A DNA stretch of 64,000 bases from Hymenoscyphus infarciens. Taxonomy: Eukaryota; Ascomycota; Leotiomycetes; Helotiales; Helotiaceae. The stretch is taken from assembly GCA_001414345.1 (NCBI GenBank), contig LLCB01000070.1, positions 62,001-126,000 of the forward strand. The letters are read 5' to 3'. The notes under the pieces are model-generated. The model did not search any database and was not told the DNA's origin. It saw only the letters and a list, made by a program, of their open reading frames with translations. Below, piece by piece: positions 12,230 to 23,900 of this stretch; position 1 is the first letter of the stretch; the number at the start of each line of letters is the position of its first letter. The position numbers and the translations under genes were made by a program.

Positions 12230-14524
12230 TCATAACTTGTGCACCCGAATCCCTTGTGAAATGGAATTGATGACTTTCTTTTGAAACATCCTCGCCAACT
12301 TTGATGCGTTCTCATCGTCCATATTCACATCGAATCTAGCCGCAAGGCAAGTCTCAACTGCGTCTTTATATGATTGACCCATGTAATGGCCAAGTCGGTC
12401 TCTCGCAGCCGACAGCAGCTTCTTCTGCATTTCGGCGCCAGAAGGAATTGGCTTTTTGCGAGATGGATACACCATGTCAGCAGCACATTGCCATAATCCA
12501 ATCTCTAACAAGACAACTCCTAAGGAATATATATCATGGATCTTGCGATGGCCCTTTCTTGCGTTGCCTTGCCGAGCTGGGTGTCGATAGACATTGAAAA
12601 TGATATCGTCCGTTGGCCGTCCTATTGATGGGTCTGAATCAGGGCGCGAGAACTCAAATCCTTGCAGAAACGGACCGTCGTAGTCGACCTTGCCGCTTTC
12701 TTTGGAAGTGAGAAAGATGATATTTGGGCCGCTAATGCCTTGGTGAACCCACCCCACAGAGTGCCACTTCTGCACGGCACATGCAAGCATCAAGCCGATC
12801 CGAAATCGCTGGTTCAAAGTTGGTCTTTCAACGCCTTTTGTATCTCGGATGGCTGATTGCAAGGTGTTGTATCCGGACCGAACAGTATACGATGGTGGTA
12901 TCTCAAACTCGAGAACATAGCGATCCTCAACGGCGATTCGATACCAACGTTGGCATCTCAGAGCTCGAAATCCCGGGTTCTTAGGGGCGCCTAGAAGCTC
13001 TGCAAGGCGTTGAACTCGGTCTGTCAAATCTGGGAAATCTGCCGGGTTTATATAAGGCCCGTAGATCTTGAATTCATGGAGCACGTCTGGATTGTCTGCT
13101 GTCATTTCTTCGTCGCCAGTCTGAGTGAACTCTTGGCTCTGTAGGGAGGACGAGCATATGATTTGTCGCAGTCGCAGTTGGTCAGCTATACCAAGTGACT
13201 TGACTGCCGGGTTGTCGATTACCTCCTGGAGTATGGTATCATGCTCTGAGGGTGTCTGGGAGTTGAGGATGTTCCACTCAAGACTCTCCACAAATGCCGA
13301 GTTCCCTTCGTCTAGTTGACTCAATATGTTTCCAACTTGCTGCCAGAAGACCGTGATATTTGCATCGTTGCCCGTAGAAGTCTTCTCCTGATTGAAAAGC
13401 CGATGGGCAATAGCTTTCACATTCTCCCATCGACTCAGTATCTCTTCCACGGCTGGCTTTTCAAGCGCTCTCATCAGAGGCTGGTCCTTCTGCTGCATAT
13501 CACCGACCACGTTTTGGATGTGATTGGTCCTTCCGACAACCTTTTCTACATATATCATTTCAATCATCGGTGGAGCATTCTCGCTTAGCCAGCGGACTAT
13601 CTCTTCCAAATTTGACAAGTTCAAGTTGTCCCTTGTCTGAACGCCGAGTTGGAAGAACGAGCATTCGAGTGCATCGAGAGCTGTAGTGCCCGCTGCGGTT
13701 GGTAAAGAGAGTCTAGAAAGTGGCTCGAGGCGGATAGGTCTTCGTTCTCGAACGAACGAAATATAGATCGGCGTTGCAAAGAGTCTTGCTTTCCGATCCA
13801 ATAGTCGTTGATGCAAATCTGGCATTATGACACCTCCTGTCTCGGCGAGTATCTCTTCCATTTGTTTCTGGAGAGCTCTTGTGAAGGATTTTTCCCCTGG
13901 CATAGGAGTCTTTACCCCCATGGCAGCAGCGGCCAGTATTTCGAAACGTGACTTGGATGATTCTCGCGCTCTTCCAGCTTGTGCTGCGAAGCAACAGTCT
14001 AACAAGAGTAATACATCTGAATCAGCTTCTTTAAGGCTTTCCTGGATACGAAACCACTCTAGGGTAGGGCTTCCCTTCTCGTGTCTTTCTTGGAAGTAAG
14101 TGAAGTGTGCGAGGGGGTGGAGCAGTGGATAGGATTGAACTTACGCTGCCCACACAGCTCTCTTTTCCTCACCAGAATTGAAGGCATCATTTTTGTCCCC
14201 ATGCCCACCATAATGTATTATGAGCAACGAAGATGCGTTATGCTCCTCAGAGGTGGTGGCGAGCTCAAGCAATATCCGGGTGACCTCATGGTGCAATTGG
14301 AGCTCGCTCTTAGAAGAAGGGATAGGAAACTCCTCAATCGCGTAGTTGAAAGTTTCTCCAAGCATAAGGCCGAACTCATGTCCCTCAGTCTTAAACCCTT
14401 CGTTGCCTTCTTGCCAGTAAAGTATCAATACCTTGATAGATACGTACTTGTTAGAACGTATTGCTGGGCCTAGTTGCCGGTTGACATGCTCTTTCCACGA
14501 CTCGGCTGTTGCAAGGTCTGTCAT
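12230..14524 (-). CDS. Caspase-like domain fused to a pseudokinase-like domain
   Basis: Two exons, 14524-14145 and 14084-12230, with a 60-nt GTAAGT intron, encode 744 aa. Residues about 25-250 form a caspase/metacaspase-like fold: a hydrophobic first strand (VSIKVLILYW), the catalytic-histidine motif IIHYGGHG (H108) and the catalytic-cysteine motif LLLLDCC (C157/C158). A helical linker follows. The C-terminal third, about residues 480-740, resembles the kinase-like domain found in fungal HET/prion-associated proteins, but key kinase residues are lost: HQGISGPN stands where HRDxxxxN should be, GFEFSR where DFG should be, while HDIYSLGVVLLEIGLW of the F-helix is kept. Enzyme activity is therefore expected from the caspase half, not the kinase half. 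It is head-to-head with the kinase-ankyrin gene, separated by 251 bp. A role in regulated cell death or nonself recognition is inference from domain type. Confidence 0.84.
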
Positions 14525-14775
14525 GTTTCAAACGGAATTCTTGGAGCCTTTTGTGATTAGACAGAATCGTAAGATAGGCAGTATAGGATGGCAGTAGAGA
14601 TTCTGATATTGTGAAAAATTCAAGGCTATCGGGGAATGAAGAGAAGCTCTTCGTCAAAAATGCAGTGTAACCTGAACTTTCACGTGACGCAAATCCAACA
14701 CTCATCCTTCTTTTGTGATCGATTTTTAGCAGCATCAGCTTAATTTGCGACGAAGACCTTGAGTAGTGTAACATC
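14525..14775. promoter_or_regulatory. Shared divergent promoter region
   Basis: The 251 bp between the start codons of the minus-strand caspase-like gene and the plus-strand kinase-ankyrin gene must hold both promoters and both 5' leaders, so joint regulation is plausible. No specific operator was recognised. Confidence 0.5.
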
Positions 14776-17700
14776 ATGTCCCACGAGAGAATTGTCCCGG
14801 TTTATAGCTCCAACTCCAACTCCCAGTATCTGGCTTCTTCAGTTCGTTCCAACAGTATCCGGCCTTCTCGAGCTGCACCGGAATCGGATGATGATCCCTC
14901 ATATATCGCAGACAAGTTGTCAGAAGTTACCACTTCTTCGGGTGTGATGGTGACCGTCGAGACGCTGCTAAGAATCTTACAGCAGAGTGGACTACCAGGT
15001 CCTGTCATCTTGTTCGGCCGTCGTAGTTTCCTCGGTCAAGGTGCTCAATTTATTGTCAATGAACAGACCATGGCCTGGCCAGAATATGATCACTTTTCAA
15101 CAAGGCCCGTGGCTACGAAACAGCCCATGATTACCTTGGACCCAAACTTAAGAGTCAACATGGCAGAGCCACATGTACAAGCGCACTTGCAAGATATATA
15201 TCTAGAGATTTTGGCTCTTACCGACCCGAAATTGAGAGTGCACCCGAATGTTGCGCGGCTATTAGCATGGTCCTTTGAATCTCAGAGTTTTCATTCGCCG
15301 TTGAACCTCGTCATGGAACTCGCCTCCTGCACTCTAACAAAGTATATCACAGATACTGGGGGCGATTTGTTACTGGGTATGAAGCACTGGCTGTGTCGCG
15401 ATGTGGGGGCAGGTCTCGATGCTTTACACGAATGCGGCATTATTCATGGTGATATCAAACCTGATAACATATTGATATTCGGAGAAGGCGACCGTGCTGT
15501 TGCAAAAATAGCCGACTTTGGGGGGTCAATATATGACGCTGCATCTAGTCAATCGAGTGTCAAACTCGGAGGGACGCACGGCTGGCAGGCTCCGGAAGTA
15601 GAAGAGAACAAGACGATTACACCTGAACAGTTACCAAAGACGGATAATTATTCATTTGGCCTACTCATATGGAGTGTACTCCTACATTCTGGAAAAGCCC
15701 CCCGCCGTGTTCCGGGAGAAGATAGACAGTTAACTTACCTCAGAGAGGTAGACCTCCGGGGCCATGATATCGGATTACATCCAGATTCATTCATCCGAGA
15801 AGCTGCGTTTCAGTTACTCCGCTACGATTCAGATGATAGACCCTGCAGGGTTGAGAACCTCTTTGGCGATATTACACCGAATGAAAGCCTGAATGCAAGC
15901 CCTTCGTAAGTAGTTACACAGCTATATGCTCAACATGCTTCGCTGACACAGAGCTGTGCATAGTTACGAACCAAAATTCGGGATGGACTTCGCCATAGAA
16001 AGCTTAGAAGATGCCTCACGGAATGACGAAGCGAAGGGAAAATACCTCTCCTGGGAACTGCCAGCATTTGCTTACCATTTCTTGGACGATCTGTATTCTC
16101 GCTTCATGCAGGCTCCTAGGAGCGTTCCTGCAGATGTCTTGTTTGCTATGTATCTTGCATACACTCAGACTCCCCCTAGAGTGACGGAGCTCAAGCATCC
16201 AGCGCTGGAGGTTCTGATAGTTTCTGCCGTCCGTGGTTATGAACCCGCACAAGCAGTCGTCCCAGACGCGTATGATTTCTATAAGGTAGAACCGCCTGTA
16301 GAAGTGGAACCCTACTTTGTTGAGTGGCTAGAGCGAGGGACTGCCAGTGGATCAACTCAGGCGAAAAGAAGACTTCAAGGCCATGATCCCGCTGCGGTAT
16401 GCAATGCAATGGATGGCTTTCGACTACAGGGCGGCTATAACAACATATACTGCACAATTGATCGCTCAACAAATAATCTGGAACAAACGTCTGGAGTTGG
16501 GTATGGTGTCCTCCACTGGCTATCATGTTATGGAACTTTTGAGGCACTGATCGAATACCTTGATCAACACAAAGGCTGCGACATCGATCAACTCACTGAA
16601 AACAAAGAAACGGCTCTCTATCTCGCTTGTGCTCGAGGGGCAAGCAAAATAGTTTTGGAATTATTGCGTCGCGGAGCCTCACCTAAGGTAAAGTGCACAT
16701 ATTTTGAGATTAGCTGTATACATTGGCTTTTTGTCTTTGATGAAGAGTCACACAGGGAGGTGTTAGAAGAACTGATCAGCCATGGCGGAGACCTTGACGC
16801 AACATGCCGCGAGGTCCCTTTCCTTCATTACCCTTTCGTCCTTCCATCTGGAAGCTCTTTGCATTGGGCAGTTGTCACAAGCAGCCACGAGACGATACGC
16901 ATCCTCGTTGAACGAGGGGCCGATTTGCTTCTTCGGGACGGCTCAGACCCCTACGTCTACGATGATCGAGTTCGGATTCTCAACAAATTTGGAGGCCCAA
17001 ATCAAGAAGCTTTCTCATTCTCGGAAATCGGCACGCAAGGACTGTCGCCGTTGGATCACGCAGCGTTGCAGCATGAGCCATTCATCTTTGAGCTTCTTGT
17101 ATCATTGTCAAGAAAAGTGGACATCAACGCGAGCGACGAGGAAGGTTTCACGGTACTGCATAGGCTTAGTACCACTTTTGAAATGCGCACCAGATTCGGA
17201 AATGCATTCTCGGCATTGCCTTTCAAAGGCGACCAGGACAAGACGCAAGGAACTCTCTATCGTATTATAACCGCAATCAGGGGCTTAGGAGGAAACCTAG
17301 AGCAATTGACAACAACAGCGGCTGCTAGAGCTCAACAGGCACAGCGAGGTTGGGATTTTCCGAGTCGATCTCCTCTTATGCTGGCTCATCTCACCCCTTC
17401 CACCACAGTTATGAGGGAACTTGTCAATTCTGGCGCAAGCGTGCACACCGAGAACGAACTTGGCGAAACAGCACTGCACTGTTTGCCCCAAGACACGATA
17501 CCTTGCATCGAAGGTGTTCAACTTCTCGTGGGATATGGGGCAAATGTTAATCATCGCAAGGAGTCTGGCGCAGCGCCAGTCTTGAAAGCGGCGCAATTTG
17601 GTCTACTTGACGTTGTAGATTGCTTGTTGAGCACTGGTGCAGACATCGATGAGAGACAGCATGACGAAAACCCGACTTCGGATGGAAGCAATATATTCGC

Positions 17701-18223
17701 GTTTCTCGCCTTTGAAGATCCAGCCTGGAAATTGGATACGGATCAGAAAGTTATGGAGTTGCTTGAAGCGCATCTTTTCTCGTGTCAGGACCCCGAAAGG
17801 AAGAGGCGCGTACTGGAAGTAGGCAGTGATCAAGGAGAAACATTGCTGCATCGCTTTGCCTCAAGGGCCATGCCGCGCTGCGTCGAAGCACTGATATGTA
17901 ATGGTGCTCCAGTGAATGCCTTGTATCATAGAAGCAGAAGGGAGAGAGAAGGCGACCATCAAATGAAAGAATCTTGGTACGAGACACCTCTAGATGTCGC
18001 CATAGAGACCAAAGAATGGAGGATTAAATTGATGACAGAAGAACGATGCTGGCGGATCTCCGAGTATAATGATCTGAATCGCAGAGACAAAGAAGCGATT
18101 GAAAGCATAAAAAGAGCCGGGGGCAAGTCAGCACCTGGTGATGTTGTTAGAACTAGATTTGACTTTGACGAGGACATACTGGGTGACGGAAGAATGTTAC
18201 GGGCTCTGCTGGAGGAGCCTTAG
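14776..18223 (+). CDS. Protein kinase with C-terminal ankyrin-type repeats
   Basis: Exon 1 is 14776-15905 and exon 2 starts at 15964 (or at 15952 using an in-phase acceptor 12 nt earlier) and ends at 18223, giving about 1,129 aa. The Ser/Thr-kinase domain spans about residues 80-360: a glycine loop GQGAQF (87-92), a probable ATP-binding lysine in VATKQ, the catalytic loop HGDIKPDN (224-231), DFG at 247-249, and a GTHGWQAPE activation-segment end. All key residues are present, so it should be active. After a linker with helical repeats, residues about 570-1000 contain ankyrin-like units, for example ETALYLACARGASKIVLEL, SLHWAVVTSSHETIRILV and AAPVLKAAQFGLLDVVDCL. Kinase-ankyrin proteins of this kind are frequent in fungal accessory gene sets. 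The tight divergent arrangement with the caspase-pseudokinase gene suggests the two work together (inference). Confidence 0.86.
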
Positions 18224-18632
18224 TATAGAGAGACCTAGCTAGGCTCTGTGCTGTTTCGCCTAGTACTTGCCTATTGGCAACGAGCGGTCATACCTAGATA
18301 GAGGCTTTTTCCTTTTCTCCACTCCAGTCCTTCAGTAGTAAGAATTTTCTAGTAAATTCAGTCAATAATACAGGGGAAGCCCGCTTAATATGTTTGTGGA
18401 CTGCAGTCCGTATCTGTTTGTGGAAGCGGATCCAGATTTTTGAGATGTCTTTGAACAAAACTATGCTGAGCTTTTGAAATCGTAGGAGGAAGAGACAGCA
18501 AAATATAAAAGGGAATGGATAAAGAGAAAGGGGCGCTGGAGAATAGTGGCCGGGCCTCTCACTAGAAGCTTGTTCTGAACCAAATCACTCGATTGATTGA
18601 CGCTTCACGAATACTTTAGTATTGAAATACGA
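18224..18632. other. Convergent intergenic spacer
   Basis: About 400 bp between two convergent stop codons. No coding signal; likely overlapping 3' UTRs. Confidence 0.5.
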
Positions 18633-19911
18633 TCAAGCATTCAGCCCTTCATCAACCCCATCATCCAAACCCTCTCTAAACCCCTCGGGTCTAACCCACT
18701 GCCAAGCAAGCATCGTCCAATTCAACTCCTTCCTCCACCAAAGCCCATGCCCCAATCCCTCCTTATCCGCACAAAGTCCCCCAGTCCGCACCATCCTCAT
18801 TTCAAAAACCGCCTTGCCAAATCTCGAATGCACAATAGCCATCGAACACATAACACATGGTTCATGCGTACAGTATATCTCGAGCTCATGACATAGGTAG
18901 CCCCCAATATCGATTTCTTTCTCCGGAAGCTTCCTCTCGAGGTCGAGAAGTGGTTGGTTTCGGAAGATACTCTTGGTAGGAGAGGAAAGAGAAGGGAGGG
19001 AGAGAGAAGAAGTATGGTCCATAGCCAACCCCTCAGAAACCATACCAATCCCCCTCATCACAGCATGAGCCACCACATTCCCATCTCCCCCCCCCTCTCT
19101 ATCCCAAGTACACCACCTACCATCCCCGGCAGCAACAACAACCTTTGCCTCCCCTTCTTTCCTCTCAACAATCACACAGCCAACACCCTCACCTACCCCC
19201 TTCTCTCTCGCCTCATCCGCAAGTCTCCATGCCATATCCATCCACTGTCCCACATCTGTTGCAATCTCCTCCTGCGCCCTAGAAACAATACTAACATGCG
19301 GTCCAAAAGGATTACTCTTTTTATAAACCGTCGGCCAGTACTGCTTACTCCATTGCGCTGCTTTTTCCGCAGATGTAGGTGCCAAAAGAGGTATATTGGT
19401 GGTAGATAGTTGTACGGCCCCAGGGCCGAGGATGGTTTCGAGAGATGGGACGAGGGAGGTCTGATCGATTATGCTTGTTGCTGCTACAATTAGGAATATT
19501 TTTTCCTCCTCGCCCTTCTTCCCATCCTTCTCATTCTCTTTCTGGTTTATGGTTTCGGAGGAGTTCGCGCTTGTGGAGGGGTCAATCGCGGGGTTCTCGC
19601 CGTAATAATTCCTCTTCACGTATTCAGGAACAGCCTCCGGCTTCGCAAATCGCCGTAGATGCTGGAGATCAAAGCCTCCATCTCGTGGAATGAGGGTTCG
19701 TATCAATCTGTACGGACATCAGCATTCTTCAGTCTGAAAGGGGAGGTTTGACTCACCCCAATGTGCCACTAGCTTTTTGGATGGGTACCGCAGTGATGTA
19801 GACATTTAGAACTCGAACCGCAGCTCTCGTTTCCAATGTCGTCTTGAGTGGTAGCAACTGTCCTCCATTTGGAGATGGGACGCGATGGCTATCCGCCGAC
19901 TCGTTGTTCAT
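18633..19911 (-). CDS. tad3: tRNA-specific adenosine-34 deaminase subunit Tad3
   Basis: Exons 19911-19757 and 19707-18633 join in phase across a 49-nt GTGAGT intron to give 409 aa. The N-terminal exon has the LKTTLETRAAVRVLNVYITA region typical of Tad3. The C-terminal cytidine-deaminase-like domain keeps the zinc-binding histidine (H266) and the PCVMC cysteines (C336, C339), but the catalytic glutamate is valine (HAV instead of HAE), the hallmark of the non-catalytic Tad3/ADAT3 partner. In eukaryotes Tad3 pairs with Tad2 to convert A34 to inosine in the anticodon of several tRNAs. A low-complexity acidic/lysine stretch near residues 100-120 is an insertion of the sort common in fungal orthologues. 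The short C-terminal tail after the domain looks complete. Confidence 0.9.
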
Positions 19912-20971
19912 TTCATGCAGGTTGTCAGCCTCCAGCCTCGAGATCCAGCCTTGTTGACCGGCCAGTTATGGGAGAAATTAATTCCATCACGTGAGATTGG
20001 AAGCGGAAAAGTACCTATATTACTTTGAATCTTGCTTCAGGCCCCTAAGAAGATCGTGGGAGATCAATCACTGATAAAATGTCATCACCAAACATACATT
20101 CACGTCAATGACCAGAAGACTTTTGTTTTACTCCGCTTTTCATTCAGTTGGTTTCTTAGTTACACGTTTGGTTCTTCAAGAGATCCGCCCCACAACCAGA
20201 TCCCCTGAGAAAAGAAGATAAGGAAAAAATAATAATAATGTCATAATCGCTCCTCCCAAGATGCGCTAATGCATCAACAAGAAGCTGCAAACTCTCTTAA
20301 AAGAATTCGCTCCGTCAAGTAAAGGGGAGATACAAAGTGAACCGCATATTAGCAGATCTCATGCCCAAGTTTAAACCAGGAGAATGAGTCGCAAGTTACA
20401 CCGATAGAAGAATAGAATTGCAGGTATGTGTAAACACAAGATAACTGCCCCAGAGCTATCGAAAAAGAACTGACCCGTTGACATGCCGAGAAAAAGGAAA
20501 AAACATCGCGATTTCCACCATTAAAGAGAAAAGAGATAAGGAAAATTTGAGGTCTATGCGGGATTGATTCCGGTACCGGTACAGGTTGAGCTGCGCAGTC
20601 GCTCCTATTGTACCCTGCGCTGAGAGAATTGATGATGTGGAGAATCGTGCTCGATCTTTTGTGATCGTGCCTTTTTTATGGTACAAAGTGCCGCTGAAAA
20701 ATATGCTGAATACCGTCTTCGAGATGACCGCATTGACGCTGTGATGCAAAAGGGAAGCAAGCCTGTGGATGCTAGTGTAACATAAGGGCCGTGAATATCG
20801 TATGTGAAAACAGTGTTCAAAATTGCTGAGTCTGCCAGTAGACAGATGACAGCAACGAGACTGCAGAATGGAAATTGTGCATCCAAGGCGAGAATTTAAT
20901 TATCGTTCCTCGTACCGTTACAAGCGTGAGATCGTGTCATCATAACCAAAGTGTGATGGAATATGCATGTT
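19912..20971. other. Intergenic spacer, no gene seen
   Basis: About 1 kb between the start of tad3 and the stop of the PUF gene, both on the minus strand. It should contain the tad3 promoter and the PUF 3' UTR. It has short A-rich runs (AATAATAATAATG near 20230) but no family signature. Confidence 0.5.
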
Positions 20972-23900
20972 TTACAACCAGTTACCAGCATCTCCCGGGC
21001 CGGCACCTCCTTGAGCGGCACCTCTATATGGAGGAGAGAAGAACTGTTGTGGAGGAGAGGCAATGTCGCCATTGACGGGGAAGGAGTTGGTTTGGACTGG
21101 GGTGGTGAGAGCTCCAAGACCATTTACAATGCCATTGGTTGGACTGTGGGTATAACCATTGGTATAACCATTACCAACCGGGCTTGTGAATGGGCTAGCA
21201 GCAGTCGAAGCGTTGGAAAGACCGCGTGTGTGACGGGCGACAGGTTGAAGGGGTTCGATAGTCTCGGCGGGGGTTTGCTGGCCACTTGATGGACCACTGC
21301 GGGCCTGGGGAATAACTTGAACAACCTGCTGAGCCGTCTGTCCCTCATTGCCTTGGATCTTGGCTTGAATTCGACGACCATATGGAGTGGTACGAATGGC
21401 AGGGAGGTGAGGGCGGATAGCCTCAATCAAACGAACCTTCATGGCAGGGTTGGCATAATCGAGGGCGGTTTGAATGACATAGTTGGCGAAGGAGTCTCGG
21501 AGGAGACGATCAAGCTCGGCCGGTTGAAGCATCTCGTTGATGAGCATATCCTTGGAGTCCTCCTGGGAGCAGCGAAGACACTTCTCAATGACATTGGAGC
21601 TGAACTTTTGCTTGGATAGCTGACCAACCTTGCCTTGGAACATTCTAACAAGAGGCTCAGTAAAGAGTGGCTCGTTGAGATCAAGAATGTATTGAACAAC
21701 GTAATTGCCGAAAGGGTCTTGAACGAGAACGTAAGCGTTGTTGGAGATTTGCTGAATCAACCAAGCCTTTTGATCGCCAGAGGCATGATCGATGCATCGT
21801 TGAAGAACACAGCATCCATGACGGTGGGTTCCAACATCAACACAATTATTTCCAACGGCGGTGAAAATAAATTGGGCGTCAATTGGAGACAGCTTGTTGA
21901 GACACTTTTGGATGACGTGATTGCCATTGAGATCTTGGATAAGCTCAACAACACGATATTGAAGAGCAGCAATGATTGTTTGGACTTGTCCTGGAGTGGA
22001 GATAAACTCAATCATCTTTTGCAAAGCTCGGGTTCCATGTTGGTTCAAGGCGATGCGGACAAGGTCGTGCGAAGCGTTCTCAATGAGAACGGTGCGCTCG
22101 TCGTCATTGCAGTACTCCAATAGCTTCTGGCAAAGATAATTACCGAAGGGATCAGTCATCAACTCAATGACATGTTGGTTTGTCTCGAGCCAAATCATGT
22201 GAACTTGCTCGGGGTTGCGATCCTCGAGCTTCTTTTGGAGATAGCGGCATCCATGTTGGTCCTTGCAGAGGGTGTAAATCTCACCTCCCAACTGCTCCAA
22301 GGCCATGTTTGCGAATCGGTTCATTGCTAATTATAGAGTCAGAGAATACATCATCAAGGGAAAAAGTATGAACTTACCTTCGCCATCATTTTGTCGACGT
22401 TGCTGAATCACACGTGCTTGGCTGTCACGAGGGGTTGCCTGAGGGGTGTACATGCCAGGAGCGCCAACAGTAGTGCCCGGACCAGCATATTGTGCGTAAG
22501 GGTTGTGAGGAGAATACATTGGTTGCTGCAATTGCATGTTCTGCATTCCCATGCCCATCATCTGCATGTTATAATTGTAGTATCCAGGAGGTGAATACTG
22601 TTGGCTAGCAGTTGGCGATGTCATGGCAGCTGGAATTTGTGGTTGAGACATGCCTTGTGTGAGAGAAGGTCCGAAAGGCGCAGCACTGGCTTGAAGAGCA
22701 GATTGAATAGACTGATAACCTCCGTTTTGAGCCTCGCGAAGAGTTGCAGTCTCAGAAGCGTTCAACTCGCGGCTAAGTCTGTTCATTGCGTTTGGTGGAA
22801 TGCGACCCAAGCTTGCGTTGTGGTTATGAAGATGCTGTTGAGCATGCGAGTTGGGAGTCGTATTGACGCTTGAGCCTCCGTTGGTGCCTGATCTCATAGT
22901 TGGGACGTCATTGGCAGAGTAAGATGATTGAAGCTTTGGTGGGGTTTGAGCCATGCTTGGTGGTGAAGAGATTTGAGAGTCTTGACCTTCAAAGAAGTTC
23001 ATATCAATAGAGTGGCGGTAAGATGGGCGAACGTTGACAGGCGATTGAGGGTCGTTGGAAGGAGCTGCCGAACCACCGTTTGTCTGACCTTGAGAAACCA
23101 TTGGGAAGCTCTGTTGGGATTGAGAGGACCTATGGTGAGGACGAGCAAACATACCCCAGCCGTTGGATTGCGACTCGGGGCCAGGTGATTGGCGTGATTG
23201 GGACAATGAAGCCAAGTCGAGTGCAGCAGATGAAGCGGATAGCTGCATTGAGCGGTCAGCAAGCAAGTTTGGACAAACCGAATGGTGAGACTTACCATTC
23301 CTGGATAACCTTCACCACGAACGAGGATTGGAAAGTTGTCTTTGGTGGTGGTGGCGTTCATGTAGTTCTTGATATCTGGAGATGTCGCACCGTCTTCTTC
23401 TCCAAAGAGGAAGCGGGTGGTGTTGCTTGGGTCTTGAAGGAGGTCGTGCATACCGTTGCGAGACTTGGTAACTGGCATGGAGTATCGGTTGAGGCTGGAT
23501 GATTATTAGCAACCAGGAGACGAGGTGGTTTGAAGTTGAAGCCAAGCTATTGTGGGCAATGAATCATGAAGTTGAGGTGAAGGGTAAGTTTGAGACAATA
23601 AATCGGTTGATGAATTGAGTAACGCAGAGCGAACAACAGAAAAGGCTCCGTAATAATGGATAACAAGAAACGAGTGTTCGTTGAGAGCTTTTGTGTTTGT
23701 CGAAGTTTTGTGGAGTTGTGTTGAAGTTGAAAGGTTGCGGGGAAGAGGTTGAAGGATAATAAAAAGACGGGGTTGGGGCAAAGGTCAAGTCGGCGCACAA
23801 TACCGAATTTTAAAAAAGGTGAATCCAACCGAAGGTCCAGGCAGCGCAAAGGTGAGTAACTACTCCACCACTTGCTCGCTTTTGACCAGCCTCGTGACTT

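Noticed and set aside
21317..22123. Plus-strand open frames across the PUF domain (100 and 162 codons)
   Set aside because: They are mirror frames of the conserved PUF repeats on the minus strand.
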